Made by a program: the position numbers and the translations under genes. From Rhodospirillaceae bacterium (GTDB lineage Bacteria; Pseudomonadota; Alphaproteobacteria; GCA-2731375), in assembly GCA_018701215.1 (NCBI GenBank), contig JABIWH010000050.1, positions 62,001 through 126,000 on the forward strand: a stretch of 64,000 nt of DNA, in the 5' to 3' direction. Within the stretch, counting starts at the first letter, position 1. Each line of letters opens with the position of its first letter. Positions 17,602 through 26,234 of this stretch are shown one piece after another. The notes beneath the pieces are model-generated. The model was not told the DNA's origin and searched no databases. It was given only the letters and a program-made list of their open reading frames with translations.

Positions 17602-17991
17602 ATGAACAGCGAACCCCGCGACTTGCACGCCTCTCTCACCGCCGCCCATCACGAGCGGTTAAATGCAGTGTTGGACGGCGATCTGGACGCGCTCGCCAAG
17701 GTTGTCGGCGAGGACATGATCTATATTTCGTCGTTCGGCAAGGCGCTTACGCGTGCGGACGTCTTCGCCGCCTTCCAATCCGGCACCATGAAAATTGAAC
17801 GCATGGAGTCATACGACATTTCCACGCGAATATATGGCAGCATCGGAATTCTAATTTATCGAGCAGACACGAAAATGATGAACGGCGACGACATTGTCGA
17901 AGGCGTTACCCGGTCGACGACCGTATACGAGATGCGCGATGGCGACTGGCTGATGATTTCACAGCACCAATCGCCGTGTGAAGTGGAATGA
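17602..17991 (+). CDS. nuclear transport factor 2 (NTF2)-like / SnoaL-DUF4440 domain protein
   Basis: A 129-residue soluble protein with the cone-shaped NTF2-like fold pattern. An N-terminal helix (AAHHERLNAVLDGDLDALAKVV) is followed by the D-M-I-Y-I-S strand. Then come alternating strands (YDISTRIYGSIGILIYRADT, RSTTVYEMRDGDWLMISQHQS) ending in W-L-M-I-S-x-H-x-S, typical of the DUF4440/SnoaL-like group. Members include isomerases and ligand-binding proteins, so a specific role cannot be given. ATG 17602 follows AGGA by 7-8 bases. It is monocistronic, convergent with the EamA transporter gene. Confidence 0.8.
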   Translation: MNSEPRDLHASLTAAHHERLNAVLDGDLDALAKVVGEDMIYISSFGKALTRADVFAAFQSGTMKIERMESYDISTRIYGSIGILIYRADTKMMNGDDIVEGVTRSTTVYEMRDGDWLMISQHQSPCEVE

Positions 17992-18109
17992 CGCGACGGG
18001 CATATCTCCAGAAAAGTCAAAGGCCGCCCACAGGCGTATAATGTCTGCTGAATTCTTTGGACTTATACCAGATACATCCTCATCCAGTTTAGCCCGTGGC
18101 AAGTTCAAA

Positions 18110-18970
18110 CTAGGACCTTTGCGGCGCCACGACGGCGCGGCGGCGCGACCAGAAGATGTTGAGGTAGGTCGCGCCCAGAATGAGACCGCCGCCGCCAAGC
18201 GTGTAGGGATTGAGGCCCTCGCTATAGAGGACGTACCCCACAATCGCCATGGTCGGCAGTTGTAGGAAGCTGATCGGCATGACGACGCTGGCGTCGGCAA
18301 TGCTAACGGATCGCGCCATGCAATAATGCGCGGTCAGCCCGCTAATGCCGACGACCACGATCCATGGCGCTTCGGCAAGGGCCGGGACGTCGGCATGGCC
18401 GCCCGTGAGCGCGAACGCAAATGCGCACTGCATGGCCATCATATAGAATACGATCCGCAAGGGCGGTTCCGTCGCCGTCAACGCCTTCACCATAATGATG
18501 GAGATGGCGTAACACAGCGCTCCCAATACGGTGACGCCCGTCGCGGCCTCCAGCGGCACGACGCCGGGCCGAACCACCATCAGGACGCCGACAAAGCCAC
18601 ACAGAATTACCATGAGCCGAGGCAGCGTCAGCCGTTCGCCAAGAAAAGCGACAGCCAGCACGACCCCGAAAATCGGCATCGTCGAGCTCAACGCGGTGAC
18701 GTCGGCCAAGGCTAAATGCGCGATGCCGTAGAACCAGCAAAACTGGCCGAGAAAATGCACGCCGTTCCGGACCAAATGACCGATCGGGCGGGCGGTGATC
18801 ACGTTCTTGATGCCGCCGAATGCCAGGGCGATCGGCAACATCAGGATGACGCCGACAACACCGCGATAGAGCATGATGGCGATCGCATCGTGCGCATCGG
18901 AAAGCTCGCGCCCGGCGATCTGCATGGAGACAAAGCTCACGACCGCGCCCAACATCCAAATGGCGCCCAT
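18110..18970 (-). CDS. EamA/DMT family transporter
   Basis: A 286-residue inner-membrane protein with ten hydrophobic segments arranged as two EamA repeats (about residues 5-135 and 145-275). The first repeat ends with PIFGVVLAVAFLGERLTLPR, the second with a helix containing VVGYVLYSEGLNPYTLGGGGLI. The E-R-L-T-x-x-R box after helix 4 is characteristic of drug/metabolite transporters, which mostly export amino acids or metabolites. ATG 18970 starts directly at the first membrane helix (GAIWMLGAVVSFV), so a slightly longer N terminus is possible, but no better start is seen. Confidence 0.88.
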   Translation of the reverse strand: MGAIWMLGAVVSFVSMQIAGRELSDAHDAIAIMLYRGVVGVILMLPIALAFGGIKNVITARPIGHLVRNGVHFLGQFCWFYGIAHLALADVTALSSTMPIFGVVLAVAFLGERLTLPRLMVILCGFVGVLMVVRPGVVPLEAATGVTVLGALCYAISIIMVKALTATEPPLRIVFYMMAMQCAFAFALTGGHADVPALAEAPWIVVVGISGLTAHYCMARSVSIADASVVMPISFLQLPTMAIVGYVLYSEGLNPYTLGGGGLILGATYLNIFWSRRRAVVAPQRS

Positions 18971-19303
18971 GATCGGTCGGCTCCGGCCCGCCGCGCCGCC
19001 TACCGCTATTACGCGCGCTCCCGCTTTAAACTGGGATTTCTCATGTGGAGCTCACCGTGCCGTTGATGCTGCGAGGAAATGGCCAAGACCATAAGGCGAT
19101 GGGGGTTCAGCTGTCAAATGTGCGCCGAACAGACGAGTTGTGACACAGAGCAAGGCGCATGTCGGCGAAAATGAGCATGACGCTGGAGCAAGCGCGAGGT
19201 CGGCGGTGGGCCGCACGAAATGACGCTAAAGCTGAATTAGGGAAAAGACATGCCCAAGCGGACACGCATAGATTCATCGCGCACCTGCCGCTAGGATCGC
19301 CCA
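18971..19303. other. intergenic region, no gene seen
   Basis: About 330 bases between the divergent EamA transporter and adenylate cyclase genes. The short frames here lack family features and have poor codon use. The region must hold promoters for both genes, but I see no clear -10/-35 pair or operator. AGGA just before ATG 19304 serves the cyclase gene. Confidence 0.4.
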
Positions 19304-20677
19304 ATGCCGGAGGCCAGCCAAAACGTCCGCGCTCGTTTGGAGCATCGATCCGAAAACGCTTTCACGGAAGAAGAGCGTCAAGGACTGATGCTGGCCGCCA
19401 AGACCAGGACCATCGCCCTGGTGATCCTCCTGGTCTGGCAAGTCATAGATAATCCAAACAGCGGATTGGCTTACGCACTTAGCCTTTTCATTCTCACGGT
19501 TTTCATCGCACTTGGCCTTTTGCAATTCCTCTGCGCCAGATGGCGTTTCCATATGGACCTGCTCAAGTACCTTTTTGTGGCGATGGATTGCGCCCTGCTC
19601 GCGGCCGCGTTGACTTTTGAAAACCCGTTCTCTGACGTCGGGCGGCCGCCGCCATACGCCATGCAGGGAAGCACCTTTTCTCTGTTCTTTCTCTTCCTGA
19701 TGCAGACCGCATTTAGTTTTCGCCAGCGCCTGGTTATGTGGTGTGGCGCCTGCATTGTCGCGGCGCGGACCGGGATGTTGCTATGGGTCGTCAATCAACC
19801 CGGCGTTTTCACCAATATCGACTTGCCTGAACGCTCCCCCCAAGTCTTTGCCCAGGCCCTCGCCGATCCGAATTTCGTTCATCTTGGCCATTGGTTTATT
19901 GAGATCATGGCCAGCCTGATCGTCGCCGGCGGCCTTGCCGTGGTCGTTGGGCGGTCACGGCGTTTCGTAACCGACCGTTCGCTGTCGGAACGGGCACGGG
20001 CCAATCTGGCGCGATACTTTTCACCCAATGTGGTTGACCGGTTGAGCCGCTCGAAGGCGCTGCTGGGCGCCGTGCGGGAGCAGGATGTCGCGGTGCTTTT
20101 CGTCGATATTATTGGCTTCACGAAACTTTGTGAAAAGGAGCCTGCGGAAAATGTAATTGCCCTACTCCGCGACTACCACAATCGCCTGGGGCAGACGGTT
20201 TTCGATAACGAGGGCACCTTGGACAAATACATTGGCGATGGGCTGATGGCTACTTTTGGCACACCGGAACCAGGCCCCAATGACGCGGGCAACGCCCTAC
20301 AATGCGCGTTGGATATGACAACGGCGCTTGATGCATGGAATGCCGAACGGCTGGCATCAGGTGACAAACCTGTGCGCATTGGAATTGGTCTGCATTATGG
20401 ACCGGTCATCGCCGGCGATATCGGTAACGAGCGCCGCCTCGAATACGGCGTGATCGGCGATACGGTGAATATTGCCAGCCGTCTTGAACAGCTTACGCGC
20501 CAATTGAATACACCGATTGTCATCAGCGATAGTTTAGTCGTGGCTATCGACAAAACCAGTGACGCGAACATGGCGATTTCGAATAGCTTTGCCGAGGCCG
20601 GTGTGCAGCACATTCGCGGTCGAGAGGGCGGCATACCGGTCTGGGTATTGGAAGTCGAGCCGGCGATTGATCACTAG
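19304..20677 (+). CDS. membrane-bound class III adenylate/guanylate cyclase
   Basis: A 457-residue protein with about six transmembrane helices in residues 35-215 and a C-terminal class III cyclase domain from ~258. Catalytic positions are visible: metal-binding D268 (VLFVD-IIGF) and D312 (YIGDG), purine-contact lysine K308 (TLDKYIGDG), and the Asn and Arg of the IGDTVNIASRLE block. This predicts an active adenylate cyclase. The residue that usually pairs with the lysine (Asp or Thr) appears to be glycine in YGVIGD, so base specificity is less certain. A linker with ARYFSPNVVDRL precedes the catalytic domain, as in many alphaproteobacterial cyclases. The GST remnant starts 11 bases downstream. 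Confidence 0.9.
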   Translation: MPEASQNVRARLEHRSENAFTEEERQGLMLAAKTRTIALVILLVWQVIDNPNSGLAYALSLFILTVFIALGLLQFLCARWRFHMDLLKYLFVAMDCALLAAALTFENPFSDVGRPPPYAMQGSTFSLFFLFLMQTAFSFRQRLVMWCGACIVAARTGMLLWVVNQPGVFTNIDLPERSPQVFAQALADPNFVHLGHWFIEIMASLIVAGGLAVVVGRSRRFVTDRSLSERARANLARYFSPNVVDRLSRSKALLGAVREQDVAVLFVDIIGFTKLCEKEPAENVIALLRDYHNRLGQTVFDNEGTLDKYIGDGLMATFGTPEPGPNDAGNALQCALDMTTALDAWNAERLASGDKPVRIGIGLHYGPVIAGDIGNERRLEYGVIGDTVNIASRLEQLTRQLNTPIVISDSLVVAIDKTSDANMAISNSFAEAGVQHIRGREGGIPVWVLEVEPAIDH

Positions 20678-20688
20678 GGAGACTTATT

Positions 20689-20945
20689 TTGGACGTAACG
20701 TTGTATGAAGCGGGAACCTCGCGATCCGCCCGCTGCCGTTGGACACTTCTTGAGGCCGGGATGCCTTTCAATTCGGTCACGAGAGCGAACTTATCCAAAA
20801 GTGATGAAGTTAAAGCACTGCATCCTCTGGGCAAACTTCCCGTCGCGGTCATGGTCGGCAGGGCCTGTTGGAGGAATTGACCGGGCTTCAGGCATATCTC
20901 GAACGTCTTTTCGAACGTCCCCATTGTGCCTTTGCCAAGGATTGA
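20689..20945 (+). pseudogene. glutathione S-transferase remnant with internal deletion
   Basis: The frame from TTG 20689 encodes the thioredoxin-like start of a GST (VTLYEAGTSRSARCRWTLLE, then VKALHPLGKLPVAV), about 55 residues. From about 20865 another frame encodes a typical GST C-terminal end (GLLEELTGLQAYLERLFERP, then HCAFAKD) and stops at 20943-20945. The ~120 residues expected between them are missing and the two parts are out of frame. So an internal deletion of roughly 350 bases has destroyed the gene. The surviving ends are well conserved, which points to a fairly recent event. It follows the cyclase gene closely and converges with the PAS-like gene. Confidence 0.75.
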
Positions 20946-21019
20946 CCCCTGAAATCTTTCGCCGCTCAGCCATTGACTGGTCCTTGTCAGTAGGGTTCGC
21001 CCGCGAAACCGAACCTGGC

Positions 21020-21586
21020 TCAGGTCGAGCTAGCCGCGTCAGATGAAAACGGCACAATCGTCCCATCCGGGCCGGCTTTGCAGGAAAACGTGCCGTAGAT
21101 GAAATCGACCCCATCGCCGCGCGCCTGCACGGGCGTTATAAAACAGCGAAACTGAACCTGCGGGCCAGCCTTTTCACGATAGCTGCCGGCAAGGATTACG
21201 GGACCGCGCTCCGCCAAGGAGCGTTGGCAGCTTTCCGCAAACCGATTTCTTAAACCATCGGGAACAGCGTCTTCCAAGGTATTGCCCAGATGCGCCATAT
21301 CCCAGTTGGCGCGCAATGCGTCACCGCAGGCGACAAAGACTGCCTGGGCCATGAAATGGTCGTTGCGGATGAGAAAGCCATGCCGCCATTCACCCGTGGC
21401 GTTGCCTATGCCCAGGCTCGCCAAAGACGGCAGCACCCCGTCGCCGCTTGCTTCCCGCCAGGCGCGGCAGGCGCGCCCCACGGCCCGCCGTTCTCTCGTA
21501 TGGTATTCGGCACCGTAATCCATGTCGGCCGCACCGGTGAGGCATACTTCGGCTTCGTCGGTGAATTCAAAACTCCGCACAAACAT
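21020..21586 (-). CDS. PAS-like domain protein (PAS_5-like), uncertain
   Basis: A 188-residue soluble protein. Residues ~65-170 have a PAS_5-like order: HGFLIRNDHFMAQAVFVACG, then LGNTLEDAVPDGLRNRF, then strands GPVILAGSYREKAG and VQFRCFITPVQA. These match the alphaproteobacterial proteins with a single PAS_5-type domain, whose ligand and partner are generally unknown. No kinase or output domain is attached. The assignment rests on general pattern and is moderate. It converges with the GST remnant and is followed upstream by a 450-base non-coding stretch. Confidence 0.55.
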   Translation of the reverse strand: MFVRSFEFTDEAEVCLTGAADMDYGAEYHTRERRAVGRACRAWREASGDGVLPSLASLGIGNATGEWRHGFLIRNDHFMAQAVFVACGDALRANWDMAHLGNTLEDAVPDGLRNRFAESCQRSLAERGPVILAGSYREKAGPQVQFRCFITPVQARGDGVDFIYGTFSCKAGPDGTIVPFSSDAASST

Positions 21587-22034
21587 TACACAGACCCTCC
21601 AGAATTTTGGATCGGTTTAAATCTGCCAAATACCAAGCAGGATTCGTGCCAGTTTTTCTGAATTATGGTTAAGATTGCGTAAGTGGTTAAGAAAACGTGC
21701 ACATTCCTTTGGCGGCCTTGGCCGCCAGTGAAGGGCGTTGATTGGAACTGTCCCAAAATGCGACGCCCCTCTGTTCGTGCAGCCAAATCTGGCACATTTG
21801 AAACTGCCAAATTCGAATTTTACGCCGGCTTTCATCGCCAGAGCTGCAAGACGCCGAGATGGGTCGAGATGGTGCCTGGATCGGACAAATGTGCCTTGCA
21901 GGATGCATTCGGCTGACCGCTTGGCGGGACTCCTTGCATCAACCTGCGCTGATGGGCACTTTGTACACAAAACGGATGGCAAATTGACCAGCCCCTGGAT
22001 ATGCTGCGCGCAATAGTTTTGGAGCGAGCGAACC
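21587..22034. other. intergenic region with a perfect GC hairpin
   Basis: About 450 bases with no gene that I can support; the available frames lack recognisable domains. It contains a perfect 7-bp palindrome with a TT loop at 21711-21726 (GGCGGCC/GGCCGCC), without a T-run on either side. The spacer separates the divergent PAS-like and acyl-CoA synthetase genes, so promoters are expected here. A frame on the minus strand (21617-22141) overlaps the synthetase start and is considered spurious. Confidence 0.4.
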
Positions 22035-23591
22035 ATGAAAATTTCGAACACGATCAGCCGCAATATGCAGGTCAACGGCGACGGTATCGCAACGATCTTT
22101 GGCGACCGTAAACACAGCTGGAACCAGTTCGGCGAACGCATCGCCAGGCTGGCGGCGGGCCTGACGAGCCTTGGCCTTGAGCGCGGCGACCGGGTGGCGG
22201 TGCTGTCCCTGAATAACGACCGTTATATGGAGAGTTATTTCGGCGTCCCTTGGGGCGGCCATGTGCTGGTGCCGATCAATACCCGCCTGGCGCCGCCCGA
22301 AGTGGTCTTTTGGCTGAACGATTCAGGCGCCACGGTGTTGATGGTGGACGAGACCTTCGTGCCGATGCTGCCGAAAATTCAGGACCAGCTGGAAACCGTC
22401 AAGCATGTGGTCTTTCTGGGCGATGGCCCGGCACCCCAGGGCATGCTGTCCTTCGAGGGCCTGCTTGCAGGTGCCGCGGCCATGGGCGCGGTGGAGAGCA
22501 ACAGCGAAGACCTGGCCATTCTGCTTTATACCGGCGGCACCACCGGACGCTCCAAGGGCGTTATGTTGAGCCAGAACAATGTCCTCGTTAATGCCCTGCA
22601 ATTCGCGCCCACGGTCGGCTATCGCAGCAACTCGGTCTATCTGCACGCGGCCCCGATGTTTCATATTGCGGACGGCACCTGCACCTATGCTATCGCCACC
22701 GCCGCCGGAACTTCCGTGATCATCCCTGGCTTCGAGCCCGAGGCGGCACTGCGCGCGGTGCAGGATCATAAAGTTTCAGTAACCCTTTGGGTGCCGACCA
22801 TGGTCAACATGGCGGTGTATTTTCCGGGCGTGGAAAAATTTGATCTGTCCTCGCTGATCGACATGATGTACGGCGCCTCGCCGATGCCCGAGGCCGTAGT
22901 CCGCCGGGCCATGGAAGTGATGCCCAACACACGCTTTCATCATGCCTATGGGCAAACGGAATCGGCCCCCATCCTCACCGTGCTCGATCCCGCCCGCCAT
23001 GTGCCCGACTCCCCGACGGGCAAGCTTGGCTCCTGCGGCCAGGCGATCATGGGCGTGCAGCTGAAAATCGTCGACGAGGACGAAAACGAAGTTCCAACCG
23101 GCGAGGTGGGCGAACTCTGCGCCCGTGGCGACAACGTCATGCTGGGCTATTGGGGACAGCCCGAGATGACGGCCCATGCTCTGCGCAATGGCTGGCTGCA
23201 TACCGGCGACGGTGCCCGCATGGACGAAGAAGGCTTTGTCTATATCGTCGACCGGGTCAAGGACATGATCATATCGGGCGGCGAGAACGTCTACTCGGCC
23301 GAGGTCGAGGACGCAATCTATCAGCACGCCGCGGTGGCCGAATGCGCGGTGATCGGCATCCCCCACGATAAATGGGGCGAAGAGGTGCATGCCATTATCC
23401 GTTTGCACGAAGGACAGGAAGCCGACGAAAAGGCGATTATCGAGCATTGCCACACCCTGATCGCCGCCTTCAAATGCCCCAGATCCGTCGAATTAAGGAC
23501 TGACCCCCTGCCCCTTTCAGGTGCCGGCAAAATTCTCAAGGCGCAATTGCGGGAGCCGTATTGGGCCGACCAGGACAAGGCCGTGCATTAA
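22035..23591 (+). CDS. AMP-dependent acyl-CoA synthetase
   Basis: A 518-residue cytoplasmic member of the ANL superfamily that activates a carboxylic acid as acyl-AMP and then forms the CoA thioester. Visible motifs are the P-loop-like LLYTGGTTGRSKGVMLSQ, HHAYGQTESAP (A5), GWLHTGDGARMDEEGFVYIV (A7), DRVKDMIISGGENVYS (A8 hinge) and the catalytic lysine in SGAGKILK (A10) near the C terminus. Length and motif details fit medium/long-chain or aryl-CoA ligases; the chain length is not predictable. The gene starts at ATG 22035 and appears monocistronic. Confidence 0.93.
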   Translation: MKISNTISRNMQVNGDGIATIFGDRKHSWNQFGERIARLAAGLTSLGLERGDRVAVLSLNNDRYMESYFGVPWGGHVLVPINTRLAPPEVVFWLNDSGATVLMVDETFVPMLPKIQDQLETVKHVVFLGDGPAPQGMLSFEGLLAGAAAMGAVESNSEDLAILLYTGGTTGRSKGVMLSQNNVLVNALQFAPTVGYRSNSVYLHAAPMFHIADGTCTYAIATAAGTSVIIPGFEPEAALRAVQDHKVSVTLWVPTMVNMAVYFPGVEKFDLSSLIDMMYGASPMPEAVVRRAMEVMPNTRFHHAYGQTESAPILTVLDPARHVPDSPTGKLGSCGQAIMGVQLKIVDEDENEVPTGEVGELCARGDNVMLGYWGQPEMTAHALRNGWLHTGDGARMDEEGFVYIVDRVKDMIISGGENVYSAEVEDAIYQHAAVAECAVIGIPHDKWGEEVHAIIRLHEGQEADEKAIIEHCHTLIAAFKCPRSVELRTDPLPLSGAGKILKAQLREPYWADQDKAVH

Positions 23592-23619
23592 CACGGCGTA
23601 ATCGTCCCTTCGCTAATAA

Positions 23620-23636
23620 ATTAACGAATCGTTAAT
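23620..23636. promoter_or_regulatory. candidate CtrA-type binding site (TTAA-N7-TTAA)
   Basis: A perfect 17-base palindrome ATTAACGA-a-TCGTTAAT contains TTAA-CGAATCG-TTAA, the spacing of the alphaproteobacterial CtrA response-regulator box. The consensus often ends in TTAAC, whereas this one ends in TTAAT on both strands. It lies 97 bases before the GTG start of the sensor kinase gene and 29 bases after the synthetase stop. It could instead act as a simple hairpin. This assignment is tentative. Confidence 0.35.
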
Positions 23637-23732
23637 CAAGATTCGCCAGACTAAACCCTGCATTTAGGTTTCTTGCCAGTAGGGAGAGTGTACGCGAGAG
23701 GCTCGAATTTATGAGGACGGGGGAAAGCGCAC

Positions 23733-26030
23733 GTGCTCAGGGGCGCAACGAACGACATTGATCAGGCCGGACCGGACAAGGCGAACACGCCCCGTCCGGA
23801 TATGAGCACAAAGGCGCAGCGGCGGCGGCTTATGTCGCTGGCCGCCATCATGGTGGCGGTTGTCTCGACCGCCGGCGGCGTCGCGCTCTCCATGCTCTAT
23901 CGTGTCGATCTGGACCGGCAATCGGAACTACTGCGGGAATTGGCCCTGGGCGAGGCGCGGTTGATCGAGACCGTAATTGCCAACCAATCCGGCCCCAACG
24001 GCCCAGCCGACATAGCAGATGCCACGCTTGCCAATTTGACCGCCGATCTGGCCCGCCGTCTACCCAAGGCGGCTTTCGGCGAAAGCGGTGAATTTATTCT
24101 GGCCCGCCGTCAGGGCGATCAAATCATTCTCTCGCGGCGCGGCGATCCTTTCGTACCGGGCCCGACCTTGTCCATTCCCATGCAATCGGACCTGGCCGCC
24201 CCCGCCCGTTTTGGCCTGATGGGCAAATCGGGCATGGTGACCGTTCTGGACTATGCCGGCGTGAAAGTGCTGGCCGCCCACGAGCCGGTACCAGGGCATA
24301 AACTGGCAGTGGTCGCCAAAATTGATCTGGCGGAGGTGCAAAGCCCCTTTGTGTGGGCTGCCATCGTGGTTTTCGGTGGGCTGACGGTTTTCCTGATCCT
24401 GGTGATCGGGGGTTGGCACCATATCAGCCTGAACATACGCCGGCGTGAACAGGCTTTGGCAAAGTTGCGGGAAAGCGAGGCGCGCCTGTCACGCACCGAG
24501 CGGATCGCCAATCTGGGCGGCTGGCAATATGATCTCCAAACCTCGGAATACACCACTACGGACCAGGCTTTCCGGGTTTTCGGCTTGCCGCGTTGTGACA
24601 GCGCAAAAGCCCTGAAAATGACGTTTGATCTGGTTCATCCCGATGATTTCGCGGAAGTGCAAAAAGCCAGACATGCCGCATTGAAGCACGGCCGTACCTA
24701 TGCGGTGGATTACCGCATAACGCGTCCCGACGGCGAGGCGCGCAATATTCATGAGCAGAGCGCCTTTGAATTCGACGCGTTTGGCAATCGCCTCCGCATC
24801 TCCGGCATTGTCCATGATGTAACGGAAAAAATTCGGGCCGAGGAGGCATTGCGCAATTCCGAACAACGCCTAGCCGGTATCCTGCGCCTGGCACCCGAGG
24901 CGGTCATCACCATCGATACGGAACAACGCATTACCTTGTTTTCCGAAACCGCCGCCGCCATGTTCGGTTACACCGCCGCCGAAGTCCTGGGACAACCTTT
25001 AGATATGCTCATTCCCGATGCCGTTCGGGGCGGGCACAAGGCCCGGGTAGAAACCTTCGCGGGGAGCCCCGAATCCAGCATCGATTTAGACAAGCGGCAA
25101 GATACTTTCGGGCAACGCAAGGACGGCAGCATATTCCCAACCCAGGCCAGCGTTTCCAAGCTGCTGTTGGAGAATGAAACCGTCTTCACGGTGCTGCTGC
25201 ATGATATCTCCGAGCGCAAACAGGCCGAACAAGCCTTGTTGGCGGCCAAGCATCAGGCGGAAGCCGCCAATCGCACCAAATCTGAATTCCTGGCCAACAT
25301 GAGCCACGAATTGCGCACGCCGTTGAACGCCATACTGGGCTTCTCCCAAATGATGATGGCGGGAATGGTGAAACAAAAAGACGGTAGCGTTGACGGTGAC
25401 AAGGTGCAGGAATACGCCACCGACATATTCGACAGCGGCAGCCATCTTCTCGGCGTGATCAGCGATCTTCTTGATCTGGCTAAGATTGAAGCCGGTCACA
25501 CCGATCTGGACGAGGACGAGGTAAATATGGATGAGGTCATCATCACCTCTCTGCGTCAGATCGATGGCGGCGCCCGCGAGGCCGGCCTGCAGGTGATCTC
25601 TCATGTGCCCGACGATTTGCCGCTGTTGTGGGCGGATGAACGAAAGTTGAAGCAGGTGGTCCTGAACCTGCTGACGAACGCGGTGAAATTCACCGCTAGG
25701 GACGGCGAAATTGAAATCGCCGCCAAGGTGCTGGCAAGCGGCGAGGTAGAGCTGTCAGTGCGTGATACGGGCCATGGCATGACGGCGGCAGAGGTTGAAT
25801 TGTCCTTGCAGCCGTTTGGGCAGGTCAATGATGTCATGACCCGCGTGCAAGAGGGCACGGGTCTGGGCCTGCCCCTATCCAAATCGCTCTGTCAATTGCA
25901 TGGCGGCGAGCTGGAAATCAAAAGCAGCAAAGGTACGGGCACCACCGTCGTGGTGCGCTTGCCGCAAAGTCGTATTATTGCCGGTCAAGATGCTGCCCCA
26001 GCCTTTGGAATAGCAACCGCCGCCGGTTGA
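23733..26030 (+). CDS. PAS-domain sensor histidine kinase
   Basis: A 765-residue inner-membrane kinase. Helix 1 (~33-52) and helix 2 (~205-228) flank an extracytoplasmic domain of about 150 residues. Two PAS domains follow: the first (~250-370) has the PAS_3-type W-x-Y-D-L and H-P-D-D blocks, the second (~380-490) has LRLAPEAVITIDTEQRITLF. The dimerisation domain carries phospho-acceptor H525 (FLANMSHELRTPLNAILGF), followed by the ATPase domain with NLLTNAVKFT, VRDTGHGM and GTGLGLPLSK. No receiver domain and no adjacent response regulator. GTG 23733 has GGGGGAA upstream. A CtrA-like palindrome lies in its leader. Confidence 0.9.
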   Translation: MLRGATNDIDQAGPDKANTPRPDMSTKAQRRRLMSLAAIMVAVVSTAGGVALSMLYRVDLDRQSELLRELALGEARLIETVIANQSGPNGPADIADATLANLTADLARRLPKAAFGESGEFILARRQGDQIILSRRGDPFVPGPTLSIPMQSDLAAPARFGLMGKSGMVTVLDYAGVKVLAAHEPVPGHKLAVVAKIDLAEVQSPFVWAAIVVFGGLTVFLILVIGGWHHISLNIRRREQALAKLRESEARLSRTERIANLGGWQYDLQTSEYTTTDQAFRVFGLPRCDSAKALKMTFDLVHPDDFAEVQKARHAALKHGRTYAVDYRITRPDGEARNIHEQSAFEFDAFGNRLRISGIVHDVTEKIRAEEALRNSEQRLAGILRLAPEAVITIDTEQRITLFSETAAAMFGYTAAEVLGQPLDMLIPDAVRGGHKARVETFAGSPESSIDLDKRQDTFGQRKDGSIFPTQASVSKLLLENETVFTVLLHDISERKQAEQALLAAKHQAEAANRTKSEFLANMSHELRTPLNAILGFSQMMMAGMVKQKDGSVDGDKVQEYATDIFDSGSHLLGVISDLLDLAKIEAGHTDLDEDEVNMDEVIITSLRQIDGGAREAGLQVISHVPDDLPLLWADERKLKQVVLNLLTNAVKFTARDGEIEIAAKVLASGEVELSVRDTGHGMTAAEVELSLQPFGQVNDVMTRVQEGTGLGLPLSKSLCQLHGGELEIKSSKGTGTTVVVRLPQSRIIAGQDAAPAFGIATAAG

Positions 26031-26234
26031 GCGGTATTCAGCAAACCTTTCAATTAAGGCCGCATAATAGCGCCATGATGCACGGCCATGTGCCTGTGGG
26101 CTATTGTTGTGATACTAGGGAAACGGAAAGAGGCGGTTCGGCCCGATCTGATAGTTGCACTCGGTGCGCTAGAGGTCTAAATTTCGCCGGCCTAAATTCA
26201 ACTCTTGTCCCGATTCTTGAAAGGTCCAGGTATC

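Noticed and set aside
19159..19452. 97-residue ORF upstream of the adenylate cyclase
   Set aside because: It overlaps the cyclase N terminus in another frame and has the Arg-rich composition of a shadow frame.
20689..20880. GST fragment TGA as another selenocysteine codon
   Set aside because: Read-through after ...CWRN gives no GST-like sequence, whereas a frame change gives a typical GST C terminus. Deletion with frameshift fits better.
21617..22141. 174-residue minus-strand ORF over the intergenic region and synthetase start
   Set aside because: No domain, unusual codon use, and it overlaps the well-supported synthetase N terminus on the opposite strand.
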